DNA of 44,878 nt from Muribaculaceae bacterium (lineage in GTDB: Bacteria > Bacteroidota > Bacteroidia > Bacteroidales > Muribaculaceae). The stretch spans positions 1-44,878 of the forward strand of contig JAFSPZ010000023.1 of NCBI GenBank assembly GCA_017451225.1, read 5' to 3'. Below are positions 20,079 to 29,300 of the stretch, piece by piece; positions within the stretch are counted from its first letter, which is position 1, and every line of letters starts with the position of its first letter. Below the pieces are notes generated by a model that made no database searches, had not been told where the DNA came from, and saw nothing but the letters and a program-made list of their open reading frames with translations. A program made the translations under genes and the position numbers.

Positions 20079-20861
20079 TCACTCCCTCTGTCGCACAGCT
20101 TCAAATAGCAAGATAGCAGCGCTTACCGACACGTTCAGTGAGTCAAGCTCTCCCCGCATAGGGATGCGTATGTGGGCTGTGGCAGCCTCGCGCCAAGCTT
20201 GGGTTAAACCTGTTGATTCGGTGCCCATAACTATAGCAGTTGCTCCACGCATGGGAGTATGGTAATAAAGTTCGCTATCCTGAAGCTGGGCGGTGAGTAT
20301 CTTGATGTTGTTCTCTTTCAAGAATTTAATACACTCTATGCTACTGCAAGCTACGCAAGGTACAGTGAAAATCGCACCAAGCGAACTGCGTATGAGGTTG
20401 GGATTGTAAAGGTCGGTCAACGGGTCGCACACCACTACCGCTGTAGCTTGAGCGGCATCGGCACTTCGCAATACTGCACCAATGTTACCCGGTTTCTCGA
20501 CTCCTTCAAGCACTACAATTAGTGGATTGTCGCCCAATTCAAGGTCTTTAAGTGATAAGAATCTGGGCTCAACAATGGCTATGACACCTTCGGTTGAACC
20601 ACGGTAGGCAATCTTCTCATAAACCTGTGGAGTTACTTCTATTGGCTCAAAGTAACTGCCTTTTAGCTTATCGATGTCAAACAGAGTGGGGCAGTAGAAC
20701 ACGGTTTCTATCTCGAAGCCAGCGTTTTTGCAATGCTCGATTTCACGTGCTCCTTCAACCACTATGCGATGCTCATTGCGACGTTGCTGGGAACGTTGCT
20801 GCAATAACATGAGGTGCTTGATTCTGGGATTCTGAGGGCTTGAAATGAGTAATGGTGCCAT
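20079..20861 (-). CDS. TrmH/SpoU-family RNA 2'-O-methyltransferase
   Basis: 260 aa from the ATG at 20861 (MAPLLISSPQNPRIKHL); an ATG four codons upstream (20873) would leave almost no leader after the predicted transcription start. The SPOUT fold is supported by its three motifs: NIGAVLRSADA (motif 1), VMGTESTGLTQAW (motif 2) and IPMRGELDSLNVSVSAAI (motif 3). The N-terminal ~80 residues look like the L30e-like substrate-binding domain of RlmB/TsnR relatives. It uses S-adenosylmethionine to methylate a ribose in rRNA or tRNA; the exact target is not predictable. Monocistronic, convergent with groEL. Confidence 0.92.
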   Translation of the reverse strand: MAPLLISSPQNPRIKHLMLLQQRSQQRRNEHRIVVEGAREIEHCKNAGFEIETVFYCPTLFDIDKLKGSYFEPIEVTPQVYEKIAYRGSTEGVIAIVEPRFLSLKDLELGDNPLIVVLEGVEKPGNIGAVLRSADAAQATAVVVCDPLTDLYNPNLIRSSLGAIFTVPCVACSSIECIKFLKENNIKILTAQLQDSELYYHTPMRGATAIVMGTESTGLTQAWREAATAHIRIPMRGELDSLNVSVSAAILLFEAVRQRE

Positions 20862-20882
20862 TGTGGATGCCAATTTTTGTTA

Positions 20883-20890
20883 CAAAAGTA
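20883..20890 (-). promoter_or_regulatory. -7 element of the methyltransferase promoter
   Basis: On the minus strand TACTTTTG matches TAnnTTTG, 21 bp upstream of the ATG at 20861. Used to choose that start. Confidence 0.65.
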
Positions 20891-20912
20891 ATAAAAAATA
20901 TTGTATTTTTAA

Positions 20913-20941
20913 TTTGTATTACCAAAAATAGTGTAACTTTG
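20913..20941 (+). promoter_or_regulatory. Promoter of the lipoprotein gene
   Basis: TTTG (20913-20916), a 17-bp spacer and TAACTTTG (20934-20941), 31 bp before the ATG at 20973. The spacer is a little short for the class. Confidence 0.7.
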
Positions 20942-20972
20942 CCCTTGTATTAACTCTTTATTTATTTTAGAT

Positions 20973-21497
20973 ATGAAAAAGATCTTTAAACTATCGCTTG
21001 CACTCATGTGCTGCATTATCATGGGAATGTCTCTTTCTTCATGTGGAGACGATGGACCTGTTCTTACAGGAAATGTGAATAAAGCCGATCTTACTAACCC
21101 AATGTTCCTTTTTCTTTATCCCAATTCTGAAATCAGTACAATCATCAATGGCTTCACTTTCTATTCGTTCACCGAGAATCGTGTGGCTCATGGCACTTTC
21201 AATATGATGGGAATTAGACCTTTCTTGAAATGTGATGCCATTTATGATAGCTGGAACCTTGGCAATGGCACCATCACAATTGGTTCAGGCAATGCCTCTA
21301 TTCTGCAGGTAAATATCTTAGGAGTTAAGGCCTATGATATTAACGGTTTAAGATATCTGCCATCTAATAACACTGTTGCTAGCGTAAAAGCTGAGGACAT
21401 CTTTACTAAGATTCACTACGATAAGGACCGACTTTGGAGAGCTCTAGAGGCGGCTAAAAACAACGGGGTTGGTGTTTATATGGATGAGGTAGAGTGA
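20973..21497 (+). CDS. Putative surface lipoprotein, function unknown
   Basis: 174 aa. Lys-rich start, hydrophobic stretch, then lipobox LSSC with the lipidated cysteine at residue 24. The residues after it, GDDG, are acidic, as in the lipoprotein export signals that send Bacteroidota lipoproteins to the cell surface. I do not recognise the mature domain (about 150 aa). It is rich in beta-type segments such as TIINGFTFYSFTENRVAHGT and ITIGSGNASILQVNILGV, suggesting a small beta-barrel or sandwich. It has its own promoter and a strong terminator, so it is a single-gene unit. Confidence 0.8.
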   Translation: MKKIFKLSLALMCCIIMGMSLSSCGDDGPVLTGNVNKADLTNPMFLFLYPNSEISTIINGFTFYSFTENRVAHGTFNMMGIRPFLKCDAIYDSWNLGNGTITIGSGNASILQVNILGVKAYDINGLRYLPSNNTVASVKAEDIFTKIHYDKDRLWRALEAAKNNGVGVYMDEVE

Positions 21498-21538
21498 TTT
21501 TAACTATACGTAATTTATTGTAAACAATGGATCTATAC

Positions 21539-21580
21539 AATGCGCTTGGTGACCCTTATCGTTCACCAAGCGCATTTTCT
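21539..21580 (+). terminator. Intrinsic terminator of the lipoprotein gene
   Basis: AATGCGCTTGGTGA (21539-21552) pairs perfectly with TCACCAAGCGCATT (21563-21576), 10-nt loop, followed by TTCTTTG. Confidence 0.92.
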
Positions 21581-21648
21581 TTGTCTGTATTATCTTGTTA
21601 AATTTCTAAAAAAATGTAATTTTTTTCGTTTCTTGCCGTTCTTATTTA

Positions 21649-21656
21649 TATCTTTG
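21649..21656 (+). promoter_or_regulatory. -7 element of the carboxypeptidase promoter
   Basis: TATCTTTG followed by CAA matches TAnnTTTG, 36 bp before the ATG at 21693. Confidence 0.72.
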
Positions 21657-21692
21657 CAACCCCAAACGATTATTTATTAAGGTACACGAGTA

Positions 21693-22688
21693 ATGAAGTT
21701 TAAGAAAATATCTCCATCTACCATGATAAGCTGGGCACTTATTCTGTGCTCAATATTCGCTATAAATTCTTTCCAGGCTCAAGCTAAGGGTAGTCCTAAA
21801 GGAACTCCTAGCAGTACGCCTACTATTTATAGTGCCGTTCTTGACGAGCTTGGCGATTCCATTGATACACAACTCAAAAAACTAAGCGCTCAGGCATGGT
21901 TTATGATTGATGGTGAGAAAGGCAGACCTCTTAGCTGGAAGAATCCCGACAAAAAGATGTATCCTGCTAGCATGACCAAGATGATGACTTGCATTCTTGC
22001 TTGCGAGAGTGGAAAACTCAGCGAAATCGTTACTGTCAGCGCTAAATCGGCTGCTGTTCCTTATGGTGGTGTAAAGACGGGAGAACAATATGTCCTCCGT
22101 GACTTGCTCTATAGAGTTATGTTACCAAGCGACAACGGCGCTGCTGCAGCTGTTGCAGAGTTCTTGGGTAATGATATTCCATCTTTTTCTGTCATGATGA
22201 ATAAGAAAGCTAAAGCGTTGGGAATGAATAGCACAAACTTTGTTAATCCTCATGGGCTGCCCGATGACAATCATTACACCACAGCGCGTGATATGATGAA
22301 GCTTCTCAAGTATTGCATGAAAAACAAAGACTTTGCCGAGATTGTATCTAACTCAACAAAAACCATCTATACTACTACAGGTAAGCAAATAAACCTCAAG
22401 AGCACTATTGGACTATATGGCCGTTATGAGGGTTGTCTTGGAGGCAAGACTGGAACTACACGTGCGGCAGGCGGATGTCTCGCCTCGGCAGTTGAGAGAG
22501 ATGGAACTAAAATTTATCTAGTTATAATGAAGTGTGAACCTGCACGTGAACGCACTGGCGAATCAATAGTTCTCTATGATAAGGGATTTGAGATGATGAA
22601 GTTTTTCAAGCGTCACAAGCATGGATATCGCGATGCTAATGCAAGGCCTCAAGCACATCAGAATGTTTCAAGGCCAAAAAATAAATAG
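21693..22688 (+). CDS. D-alanyl-D-alanine carboxypeptidase (penicillin-binding protein, S11 family)
   Basis: 331 aa. A signal segment (about residues 12-31) ends near FQAQAK. The three penicillin-binding motifs are all present: SMTK (Ser93 to Lys96), SDN (146-148) and KTG (252-254) in GGKTGTT. This is the DacA-type D,D-carboxypeptidase that trims the terminal D-Ala of peptidoglycan pentapeptides in the periplasm. It is shorter than E. coli DacA and lacks a clear C-terminal beta domain and amphipathic anchor; the C-terminal tail is instead basic and His-rich (KRHKHGYRD). Single-gene unit with its own promoter and terminator. Confidence 0.94.
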   Translation: MKFKKISPSTMISWALILCSIFAINSFQAQAKGSPKGTPSSTPTIYSAVLDELGDSIDTQLKKLSAQAWFMIDGEKGRPLSWKNPDKKMYPASMTKMMTCILACESGKLSEIVTVSAKSAAVPYGGVKTGEQYVLRDLLYRVMLPSDNGAAAAVAEFLGNDIPSFSVMMNKKAKALGMNSTNFVNPHGLPDDNHYTTARDMMKLLKYCMKNKDFAEIVSNSTKTIYTTTGKQINLKSTIGLYGRYEGCLGGKTGTTRAAGGCLASAVERDGTKIYLVIMKCEPARERTGESIVLYDKGFEMMKFFKRHKHGYRDANARPQAHQNVSRPKNK

Positions 22689-22723
22689 AACAACTAAGAA
22701 GTATGTGACTATATAAAACATTT

Positions 22724-22770
22724 AAGTGTCACCCCCTGATGGACAGTAATCAAGGGGTGACACTTTTTTC
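22724..22770. terminator. Terminator after the carboxypeptidase gene, probably bidirectional
   Basis: AAGTGTCACCCC (22724-22735) pairs perfectly with GGGGTGACACTT (22754-22765), then a T run to 22769. The convergent minus-strand gene ends 23 bp further on. Confidence 0.92.
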
Positions 22771-22792
22771 GGCGTTCTGAGTATAGGGCAAT

Positions 22793-23167
22793 TTAAAATT
22801 GAGGAACTGGATCTATTTTACGGCTAGAATTTGATTTGCTGGATTTGGACGTTTGTTTTTTGGTGGTCTTCTTTTTCTGTCCCTTTGTTGGTTGCGATTT
22901 GCCTTTAGACTTAGCGTTATTGCTGGTGGATTTGCTGGAATCACTGTTTTTAGCCTTTTTCTTATCGTTTTTCTTGGGTGCGCTTTTCTTGGCACCGTCT
23001 ATATATTCGTTTAGCTCTTTCTCGTCGCTTGGCGACATCTTTACATCGCTAGAGCATCTGCGCTCAATCATAACTGCAGCAAGAAGTAACACAATAAGTA
23101 CAGCTATGGCCCATGCGCCGGCACGTTCTTGCTTTGACATCTTGAATAGTTCTCCGAGTTTGCCCAT
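22793..23167 (-). CDS. Small membrane protein with a Lys/Ser-rich tail
   Basis: 124 aa. One transmembrane segment (about residues 16-33, GAWAIAVLIVLLLAAVMI) follows a short N-terminus (KMSKQERAG). After a short acidic stretch, about 70 residues consist almost only of Lys, Ser, Asn, Thr and Gln. The N-terminal pattern of a basic stretch, then one helix resembles the start of Bacteroidota ComEA-type helix-hairpin-helix proteins, but no such DNA-binding domain is present, so this is either a separate small protein or a reduced relative. The tail would be strongly cationic and may bind nucleic acid or cell wall polymers; that is inference. Confidence 0.65.
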   Translation of the reverse strand: MGKLGELFKMSKQERAGAWAIAVLIVLLLAAVMIERRCSSDVKMSPSDEKELNEYIDGAKKSAPKKNDKKKAKNSDSSKSTSNNAKSKGKSQPTKGQKKKTTKKQTSKSSKSNSSRKIDPVPQF

Positions 23168-23201
23168 GTCTGTTTGTTTTTATAGTTTATGATTTATAAT
23201 G

Positions 23202-23209
23202 CAAAAATA
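23202..23209 (-). promoter_or_regulatory. -7 element of the Lys-rich protein gene
   Basis: On the minus strand TATTTTTG matches TAnnTTTG, 34 bp upstream of the ATG at 23167. Confidence 0.6.
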
Positions 23210-23394
23210 TAAATTAAATCTCAATTTTTAAAAATCTAGCATCTTTATTTATCATATCATGACACAAATTTAGTTTCTATTGTTTTGCGCTTAAATAATG
23301 TGCTATTTTGGCAAAAAAGTGGCTAAACATTGATAAATACAGGCAAAACCAAAACTTATTGAAGCTTTTATGAGTTGAATACGAAAATATTACT
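23210..23394. other. AT-rich divergent spacer
   Basis: The gap between the Lys-rich gene and the VanZ-like gene is about 265 bp in all. It holds the two divergent -7 elements at its ends and AT-rich DNA between. I see no further gene, strong hairpin or repeat here. Confidence 0.6.
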
Positions 23395-23402
23395 TAAATT
23401 TG
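23395..23402 (+). promoter_or_regulatory. -7 element of the VanZ-like gene
   Basis: TAAATTTG matches TAnnTTTG. It overlaps a TTG codon at 23400 that opens the frame, which rules out that codon as the start and favours the ATG at 23433. Confidence 0.7.
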
Positions 23403-23432
23403 CACGACTTTTTGACCATTGATAAAAATCTT

Positions 23433-23906
23433 ATGCAAAAATTTTGTAGATATATACCTGTAGGAATGTTTTCGGTTTTAGCAACAGTTCTTGTTGTATA
23501 CTTGTTGCTATCTCCGCCATCTCAATTGTCTATGGGATGGCTCTCATGGTTGCATTTCAAGAATTCAGATAAGGTGACCCATTTTCTCTTATTTTTGTTC
23601 CTGGGCTTTGCCTATCTTTTCGATTACACTAAGTTTAAGAGCCCAAGGCACACTACCGTCAACAAGGAACTTGCATTCACTTCTTTTGCTGCCATGGTTG
23701 GTCTGTTGACCGAGGTAGCGCAACTTGTTATGGGATTAGGTAGAAATTTTGATGTCTATGACATCGTTGCCGATGTAGTAGGGGCTTTCACAGCTTTCGC
23801 TTACATGCATTGGAAAGGGGCTCATCTGCTCCGCAAATATGTCTTCTATGGAAGGAAACACAGGCACCGCTCTAAGCATCATCACTCAAAGCGTCACAAT
23901 CATTAA
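23433..23906 (+). CDS. VanZ-like family membrane protein
   Basis: 157 aa from the ATG at 23433 (MQKFCRYIPVG). Four transmembrane segments are visible: about residues 7-27, 50-64, 82-100 and 108-126. Characteristic VanZ-like features are the DKVTHFLLFLFLGF segment after helix 1, the TEVAQL motif with its conserved Glu/Gln, and R-x-FDVYDIVADVVGA near helix 4. The C-terminus is a highly basic, His-rich cytoplasmic tail (RKHRHRSKHHHSKRHNH). VanZ relatives are linked to teicoplanin resistance in one enterococcal case, but the function of most members is unknown. No resistance role is implied here. Confidence 0.85.
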   Translation: MQKFCRYIPVGMFSVLATVLVVYLLLSPPSQLSMGWLSWLHFKNSDKVTHFLLFLFLGFAYLFDYTKFKSPRHTTVNKELAFTSFAAMVGLLTEVAQLVMGLGRNFDVYDIVADVVGAFTAFAYMHWKGAHLLRKYVFYGRKHRHRSKHHHSKRHNH

Positions 23907-23933
23907 TAAGTGTTTTTATAGCCATGATACCAA

Positions 23934-26372
23934 TTAGAATGGGTAGCCAATGGCTATGTGGAAGGCGAGGCCGTCTTTGAATTTAGGAATGTTGAAATAT
24001 CCTCGTTTGCCTGTGTCATAAGGTGCGTGAAGCGCAATGCCAAGGTCGGCGCGTAGCACTATCATCCCCATGTCAAATCTCACACCAAAGCCGGTGTTAA
24101 GGGCAATTTCTTTGAAGAAATTCTTTCCTGTTAGCTTGCCTCCAGGACGGAATTCATCGTCCTGTAACAACCACACATTACCTGCATCAAGAAATAGTGC
24201 CCCCTTCAAGTATCCAAAAAGCGGGAAACGATATTCCCAGTTGGTCTCAAGCTTGAATGTGCCTGTCTGGTCATAGAAAGATAAGACATTTGGACGATCT
24301 TGATGATAACTTCCTGGACCCACTGAACGGACTGCAAATCCTCTAAGGGAGTTGGAGCCACCTATGTAAAACTGTTCCATATATGGCACTTCGTCGAAAT
24401 TTCCATAAGCATGAGCGGCGCCAACAAGTATGCGCCCCACGAGTTTGTGGTCATTAAGGAATGAACGAGTCCATACAAATTGTGTCTGAACTTTTATAAA
24501 TTGCGAGAAATAGGTGTTCAAAATGTGCATTTGGCCAGGTTCCACTCCAAAGGCGCGCCACAAACAATAGGCAAGGTTGCCGGCTTCGGTAGCAGTGATG
24601 ATCCACACAAAGTTGTTTTTGCCAAAGGTGCGATCAAGCGTGTAAGTGTAGCTCATCTGGGGAATGAATACATCCTGGAAGGCCTGTTGCACAGCACGAT
24701 TGAAAAAGTATGCCGAGTCAAAGGCTTCGGTAGTGCTCAGCAGGTTGGAGTAGGTGAGCTTGAAGGGCGTGAATTTGTGTTGACTGAAGCGTCGTGCATG
24801 CCATTCCCAAGTCATTTCGGCACTCATGCGCGCAATCTTAAAGAAATTGGGGCGGTTCATGAACTCGCCACCAATGGTGAACCGGGTCCAGTTTAGGTAA
24901 CGGCGAGCACGGTCAATGAATCGCGGTGCCAGCAGTCTCGGAATAGCAAGGCTCACATCTGCGCCCAATTGGTAACTGTTGAAGTCAGAATTCTTATAAG
25001 CGCCACCTTTGCCGGTTTGCCATTCGTAGGAACCGGTAAGGTCAAAACTAAGCTGTTCGGCACCGCCAAAGATGTTCTTGTGCTTGATACCGACACCAAT
25101 TCCTGGGCCAATGAAACTGTTGGACTTGGTAGTACCTTTGGCTTCCACTTTAATCTCCATGGGCTTGTCGAGCGTACAATAGATTCTGAGGTCCATGTAG
25201 TGGTTGCCGTTAGAGTCGGTAGAGTCCTTGGGAACAGCTTCAATGTTGATGTTGCTGAAAATACCTGTGCGGGCAAGATACATCTGTATATAGTCCATGT
25301 TTCCCACGCTGAAGGGTCTACCTTTGCGTCCTCTGATGCAGGAGGAGATTAACCGGTCACTTATATGGACAGGTTGTTTCTTGACAATAAGGCAATTTCG
25401 GGTCTTCACTGTATCGGGGACGCCTATGCCATTGAAGTTCTCAACAAAGACGGTGTCATTGCCAGCAACGAAGCGGCTGAAAGCCTGGTCGGGAATCTCC
25501 GAAGCCATTACCATCTGCATGTTGATTACGCCTTTTTTGCTTATACTGTCGGCAAGATACTCTATATATTCAGGTCTGAAATAGTAGTATCCACGGTTTC
25601 GGAGCTCATTGGCAATGTTTATTCTTACAGTGTTGAGCGAGTCGGTGCAATATCGGCTGCCGGTTTTGAAATATTTGTTTATATAAGCAGTCGAGTCAAT
25701 ATAGAAGTAAATGAGTGAATCGGTGGCATAATGCTTACTGAAATTAAATTTTTTGCTTCTTATTGAACTGTCTATCTGGCATATGTGGTCATCGTCTTCA
25801 ATATAAGAGATTTTGCCCAGCTTATATGGTGCTCGCAAGTCTATCTCGTAGGAAATCTTAGCCTTCTTGGGGTTGTTCTTGCTATAATCAAGGCTGTAGC
25901 TAGACTTGGAGTCAAAATATCCATTATCATGAAGCAACTCATCTATCATGGTTACGCGTGTCTGAGGACGGACGCGGCTGATGAGAACAGGATCGGCTTT
26001 AAGTGCATTGTAAAGCCATTTTTTGAAACCTTTAATTTTATCAAGTGAATCATTTTTTATTTTCGTTATGTTTCCCTTATCATCTTTGGTTGTATACCAG
26101 TGGTTGTAGACCCACAGACCAATTGGGAAAGGGTTGCGGATGTAAGGGGAATATAGAGGGTTGTTGGGCTTGTAGTTGATGGCGCTGAAAATTTGGTCTT
26201 TCACGCTGCCATCAATCTTGACGGTGTCGAGATTGTTGTATTGCACTTTCTTCACGCCGGTATACAACACATCACCATCGCCAAGGATTCTTGTTGTTGA
26301 GCAGGAAACCAGCATCCAAGCGAAAAGAAGGAGCAATAATATCGCGATAGGCAACTTTCTCATGCGCGTCAA
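23934..26372 (-). CDS. tamL: TamL, lipoprotein-type TamA/Omp85 outer membrane protein
   Basis: 812 aa. The N-terminus is a lipoprotein signal with lipobox LVSC (Cys24), followed by STTRILGDGDVL. POTRA-like modules occupy about residues 35-440. The C-terminal ~370 residues form a 16-strand Omp85 barrel, with the conserved GGSNSLRGFAVRSVGPGS segment and a terminal aromatic strand ending in YPF. Bacteroidota carry this lipidated version of TamA, named TamL, next to TamB. Together they span the envelope and act in outer membrane protein or phospholipid delivery. tamL starts 2 bp after tamB ends, so they are translationally coupled. A start three codons later (26363) is also possible. Confidence 0.92.
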   Translation of the reverse strand: MTRMRKLPIAILLLLLFAWMLVSCSTTRILGDGDVLYTGVKKVQYNNLDTVKIDGSVKDQIFSAINYKPNNPLYSPYIRNPFPIGLWVYNHWYTTKDDKGNITKIKNDSLDKIKGFKKWLYNALKADPVLISRVRPQTRVTMIDELLHDNGYFDSKSSYSLDYSKNNPKKAKISYEIDLRAPYKLGKISYIEDDDHICQIDSSIRSKKFNFSKHYATDSLIYFYIDSTAYINKYFKTGSRYCTDSLNTVRINIANELRNRGYYYFRPEYIEYLADSISKKGVINMQMVMASEIPDQAFSRFVAGNDTVFVENFNGIGVPDTVKTRNCLIVKKQPVHISDRLISSCIRGRKGRPFSVGNMDYIQMYLARTGIFSNINIEAVPKDSTDSNGNHYMDLRIYCTLDKPMEIKVEAKGTTKSNSFIGPGIGVGIKHKNIFGGAEQLSFDLTGSYEWQTGKGGAYKNSDFNSYQLGADVSLAIPRLLAPRFIDRARRYLNWTRFTIGGEFMNRPNFFKIARMSAEMTWEWHARRFSQHKFTPFKLTYSNLLSTTEAFDSAYFFNRAVQQAFQDVFIPQMSYTYTLDRTFGKNNFVWIITATEAGNLAYCLWRAFGVEPGQMHILNTYFSQFIKVQTQFVWTRSFLNDHKLVGRILVGAAHAYGNFDEVPYMEQFYIGGSNSLRGFAVRSVGPGSYHQDRPNVLSFYDQTGTFKLETNWEYRFPLFGYLKGALFLDAGNVWLLQDDEFRPGGKLTGKNFFKEIALNTGFGVRFDMGMIVLRADLGIALHAPYDTGKRGYFNIPKFKDGLAFHIAIGYPF

Positions 26373-26374
26373 TT

Positions 26375-29300
26375 TTATGGGGTGTCGTTTACATTATTAT
26401 TAATGGTGGGCGAGTTCAACTGAGGAAGCTCTAATGGTAATGGTACTTGGGGTGATGGCTTCTTGCGCAACCAACGGAATAGGTCGCCAAGACTTGAAAT
26501 CTTGTGCTTCATCACAAAACTGATGCCTGTGATGGTGACCTCTCCCTCAAGTACGCTCTCAATGCCCTTGTGGCGGAACAGGCGCAGATAGCGGCTACCC
26601 GTTGGTGTGAGTAGATATTCAAACGAGATATCGTTAATCAAGTTTTCTGAGAAGCTTGACTCGTTTTTCGCTTCGGTTGAGTATTCACCGCCTATGGCAA
26701 TCTTGAAGCGGTCGCCAAAGAGTGATTTCGACAAGTGGTAGCTGTAGCTTGTCTCGGTGCGTCCACCAGTTTCATGTCGGCCTTCATATTGATTGATGCC
26801 AAATGAAACGTCTATGCCTTTGAGGTTGTTGGCTGCCCAACTGTTGATTTGTGACTGGAGGAATGAGAACAAAGCGCCTGTAGTAGACAAGTTGCCTGTT
26901 GTCTTCGAACCGGAGTAGGAGTTGTAAAGCAGCAGGTTGATGGCTGCTTGTGAACGCTGGGTGTCGGTGAGCGTCTGCAACTCGCTTTCTATTGCGGCGT
27001 CATTCTTGGCCTCAAGGTCAAATTTCAAGTCGATGTTACTCAGAGTGTTCTTCAGTATTGCTGTGATATCAAAATCAACAAGCCTTGAACCGCTGCCTGA
27101 CTCGTTTGCTACGCTGGTGCGCACTTTGTTAGTTCCTTGCAGATTGAGCTGTGGATTAAGCATATCGCCATTCCACGTCAGGCTGCTGCCTTCAACTAAG
27201 TTGAACACCTTCTGTGTGAGCACTGGAGGTGTGTATCTAAAGACTCCCGATTCTATGACATAAGTGCCATGGAGGTCGTCCTTGCCAGCAAAGTCAACGC
27301 TGTAGCGCAACATACCTTCACCGTTAATATTGACACGGTCTCTGCCCTCAGGCTGGAGGAATGCATTGATTTTCGCACCACTTTCTATGTCGACATCAAC
27401 AAGTATGTTCAGCGCCGAAGCCGTTGATGAACTACCTACTATGATAGTCGAATCACCACCCATTTGCGGGTCGTTTGGATTGATGAATGTCACCATGCCT
27501 TTGGTGGCGTTGCTGCTGGTTATGTTGTTGATTTCGTCTTGTAGAACATAGGTGATGTCGGAGCCTTTGAGGAGCTTAGCTTCGGCATTGATTGATGTGA
27601 GGTTGTTGCTTGAACGCAGCTTACCGTCAATGTCGATAAATCCCTTGCCGAAGAGTTCAGAGAAACGATGTTGCTCGCTGTTGAAGAATTGTATGTTCTT
27701 TCCTTTGACATCCAAGTTCATCTTTATGTTGTCTAAAGAGCTGAAGTCTACATTGCCATTGATGAGAGCAGGATTGCCGTTAAGGCCAAACAATTTGAAA
27801 TTCCTGAACTCGATGGTGCTGTCATCAATCTTAATGGAGTCATTACCTATTTTAAGTGAGCTGCCATAGCGTGGCAGTGTCACAAATGCCGAGTCGCCAA
27901 TAATCTTGCCGTTGATGATGGGAGCATCCATGGTTCCGTTCAAGAATATTTCACCGTTGGCAAATCCTCTCAGCATTACCATTCTTCCAGGAATGAACGG
28001 CGAAACCTTTTCTAGTGGGAATTGGTTCATTGTGACGCCCAAGTTTAGCGGGCTGCTCGATGTGTTGTCATTCAAGTTGCCATAGGCAATAGCCACTTCT
28101 GAGCCATCCATGGTAAGAGTAGCATCAAGTCGGGTAGATGACGTTTCGGGATCGAGAGTGAGGTCGGCAAGAACGTTCATGTCGGTTGGTCGCATTCTTC
28201 CATTATAGACGAAGTCAAAGAGATTAACATCTCCTTTACCTATCAGATTGTTTCCGTCATAATAAAGTTTCATGTCGGCATTGAGCATACCTGTTGTTCC
28301 CGACAGCGACGGTATCATGTTGGTCCACTCTTCAATAACAAGGTTCTCAATGTCAACAAGGATGTTCTGCCTGTAGCCGCCAACGACCGAAGAGTCGGTG
28401 CGCAATTTCACAAGGCTCGTATCGCTCTTCAGCTCCAAGTTGGCTTCAATCAACTTGTTGCCTAAATCGACTTTCACAAAGTTGCTGTCATTGACGCTCC
28501 AATTGCGGTAGGCAATGGTTGGATTGTCCAAGAAATTGACATTAATTACTGAATTTGAGATATCGGCATTGAGCCCAAGTTTGTAGCCTGTTTCATTCTT
28601 GATATTCTTTTGGTTGAGCATCAAGTTCACTGTTGAGCCTGTGGCCGAGCCCTCCAGGTCTACCGAAGCCATTTCATCCCATGTGCCTTTCTTGTTGAGC
28701 ATGCTTCCGGTAAACCCGATAACATCGTCTTGTTGATCAATCTTGAAACAGAGTGAGTCGATTGCTTTGTCTCCCACACTCAGCGAGCTGGCTTCGATTT
28801 GGCCTTGCAGGGTGTTAATGCCAGACATTGGGTCTCCATCGTTTGCGATGTTACCTTTTATTTCACGGAAGTCGACATCCCATCGTCCCAGGAACCTTTG
28901 GAGAAGACCATTTGGCCCCAGATTGACGTCAAGGTTAAATGCTGGCAATTCATTGACCAAGTCGTTAACATTAAGGTCATTGTTCTCACGCTGGTAGTCG
29001 ATTTTGTCAAGGAATCCGGTAACACCGCCGACGAAATCCATCACGCTATTGGGTGAGGTGAAGTTGATAGTGTTGTTGTACTCATCCTCATAATTCACCG
29101 ACATCGATTCGCCGTCGGAATCCAGTTTCAAGCAGGTTAGCTCGGTGAATATGCTCTCTCCGTTGTAGTTCCAGTCCAGATTGTCCAAACAGAGATCGGC
29201 ATTATAGGTCATTTCATCCAAGTTGAACGTGCCGTGCAAATCTATGTTGCCGTTACCGTCGCAAGGAATGTCAAGCACATTCAACGCCTGCAGGTCTAGA

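Noticed and set aside
23400-23432. TTG start for the VanZ-like protein (and likewise TTG at 42855 for RsgA)
   Set aside because: Both TTG codons lie inside the promoter -7 elements; the downstream ATGs match family N-termini better.
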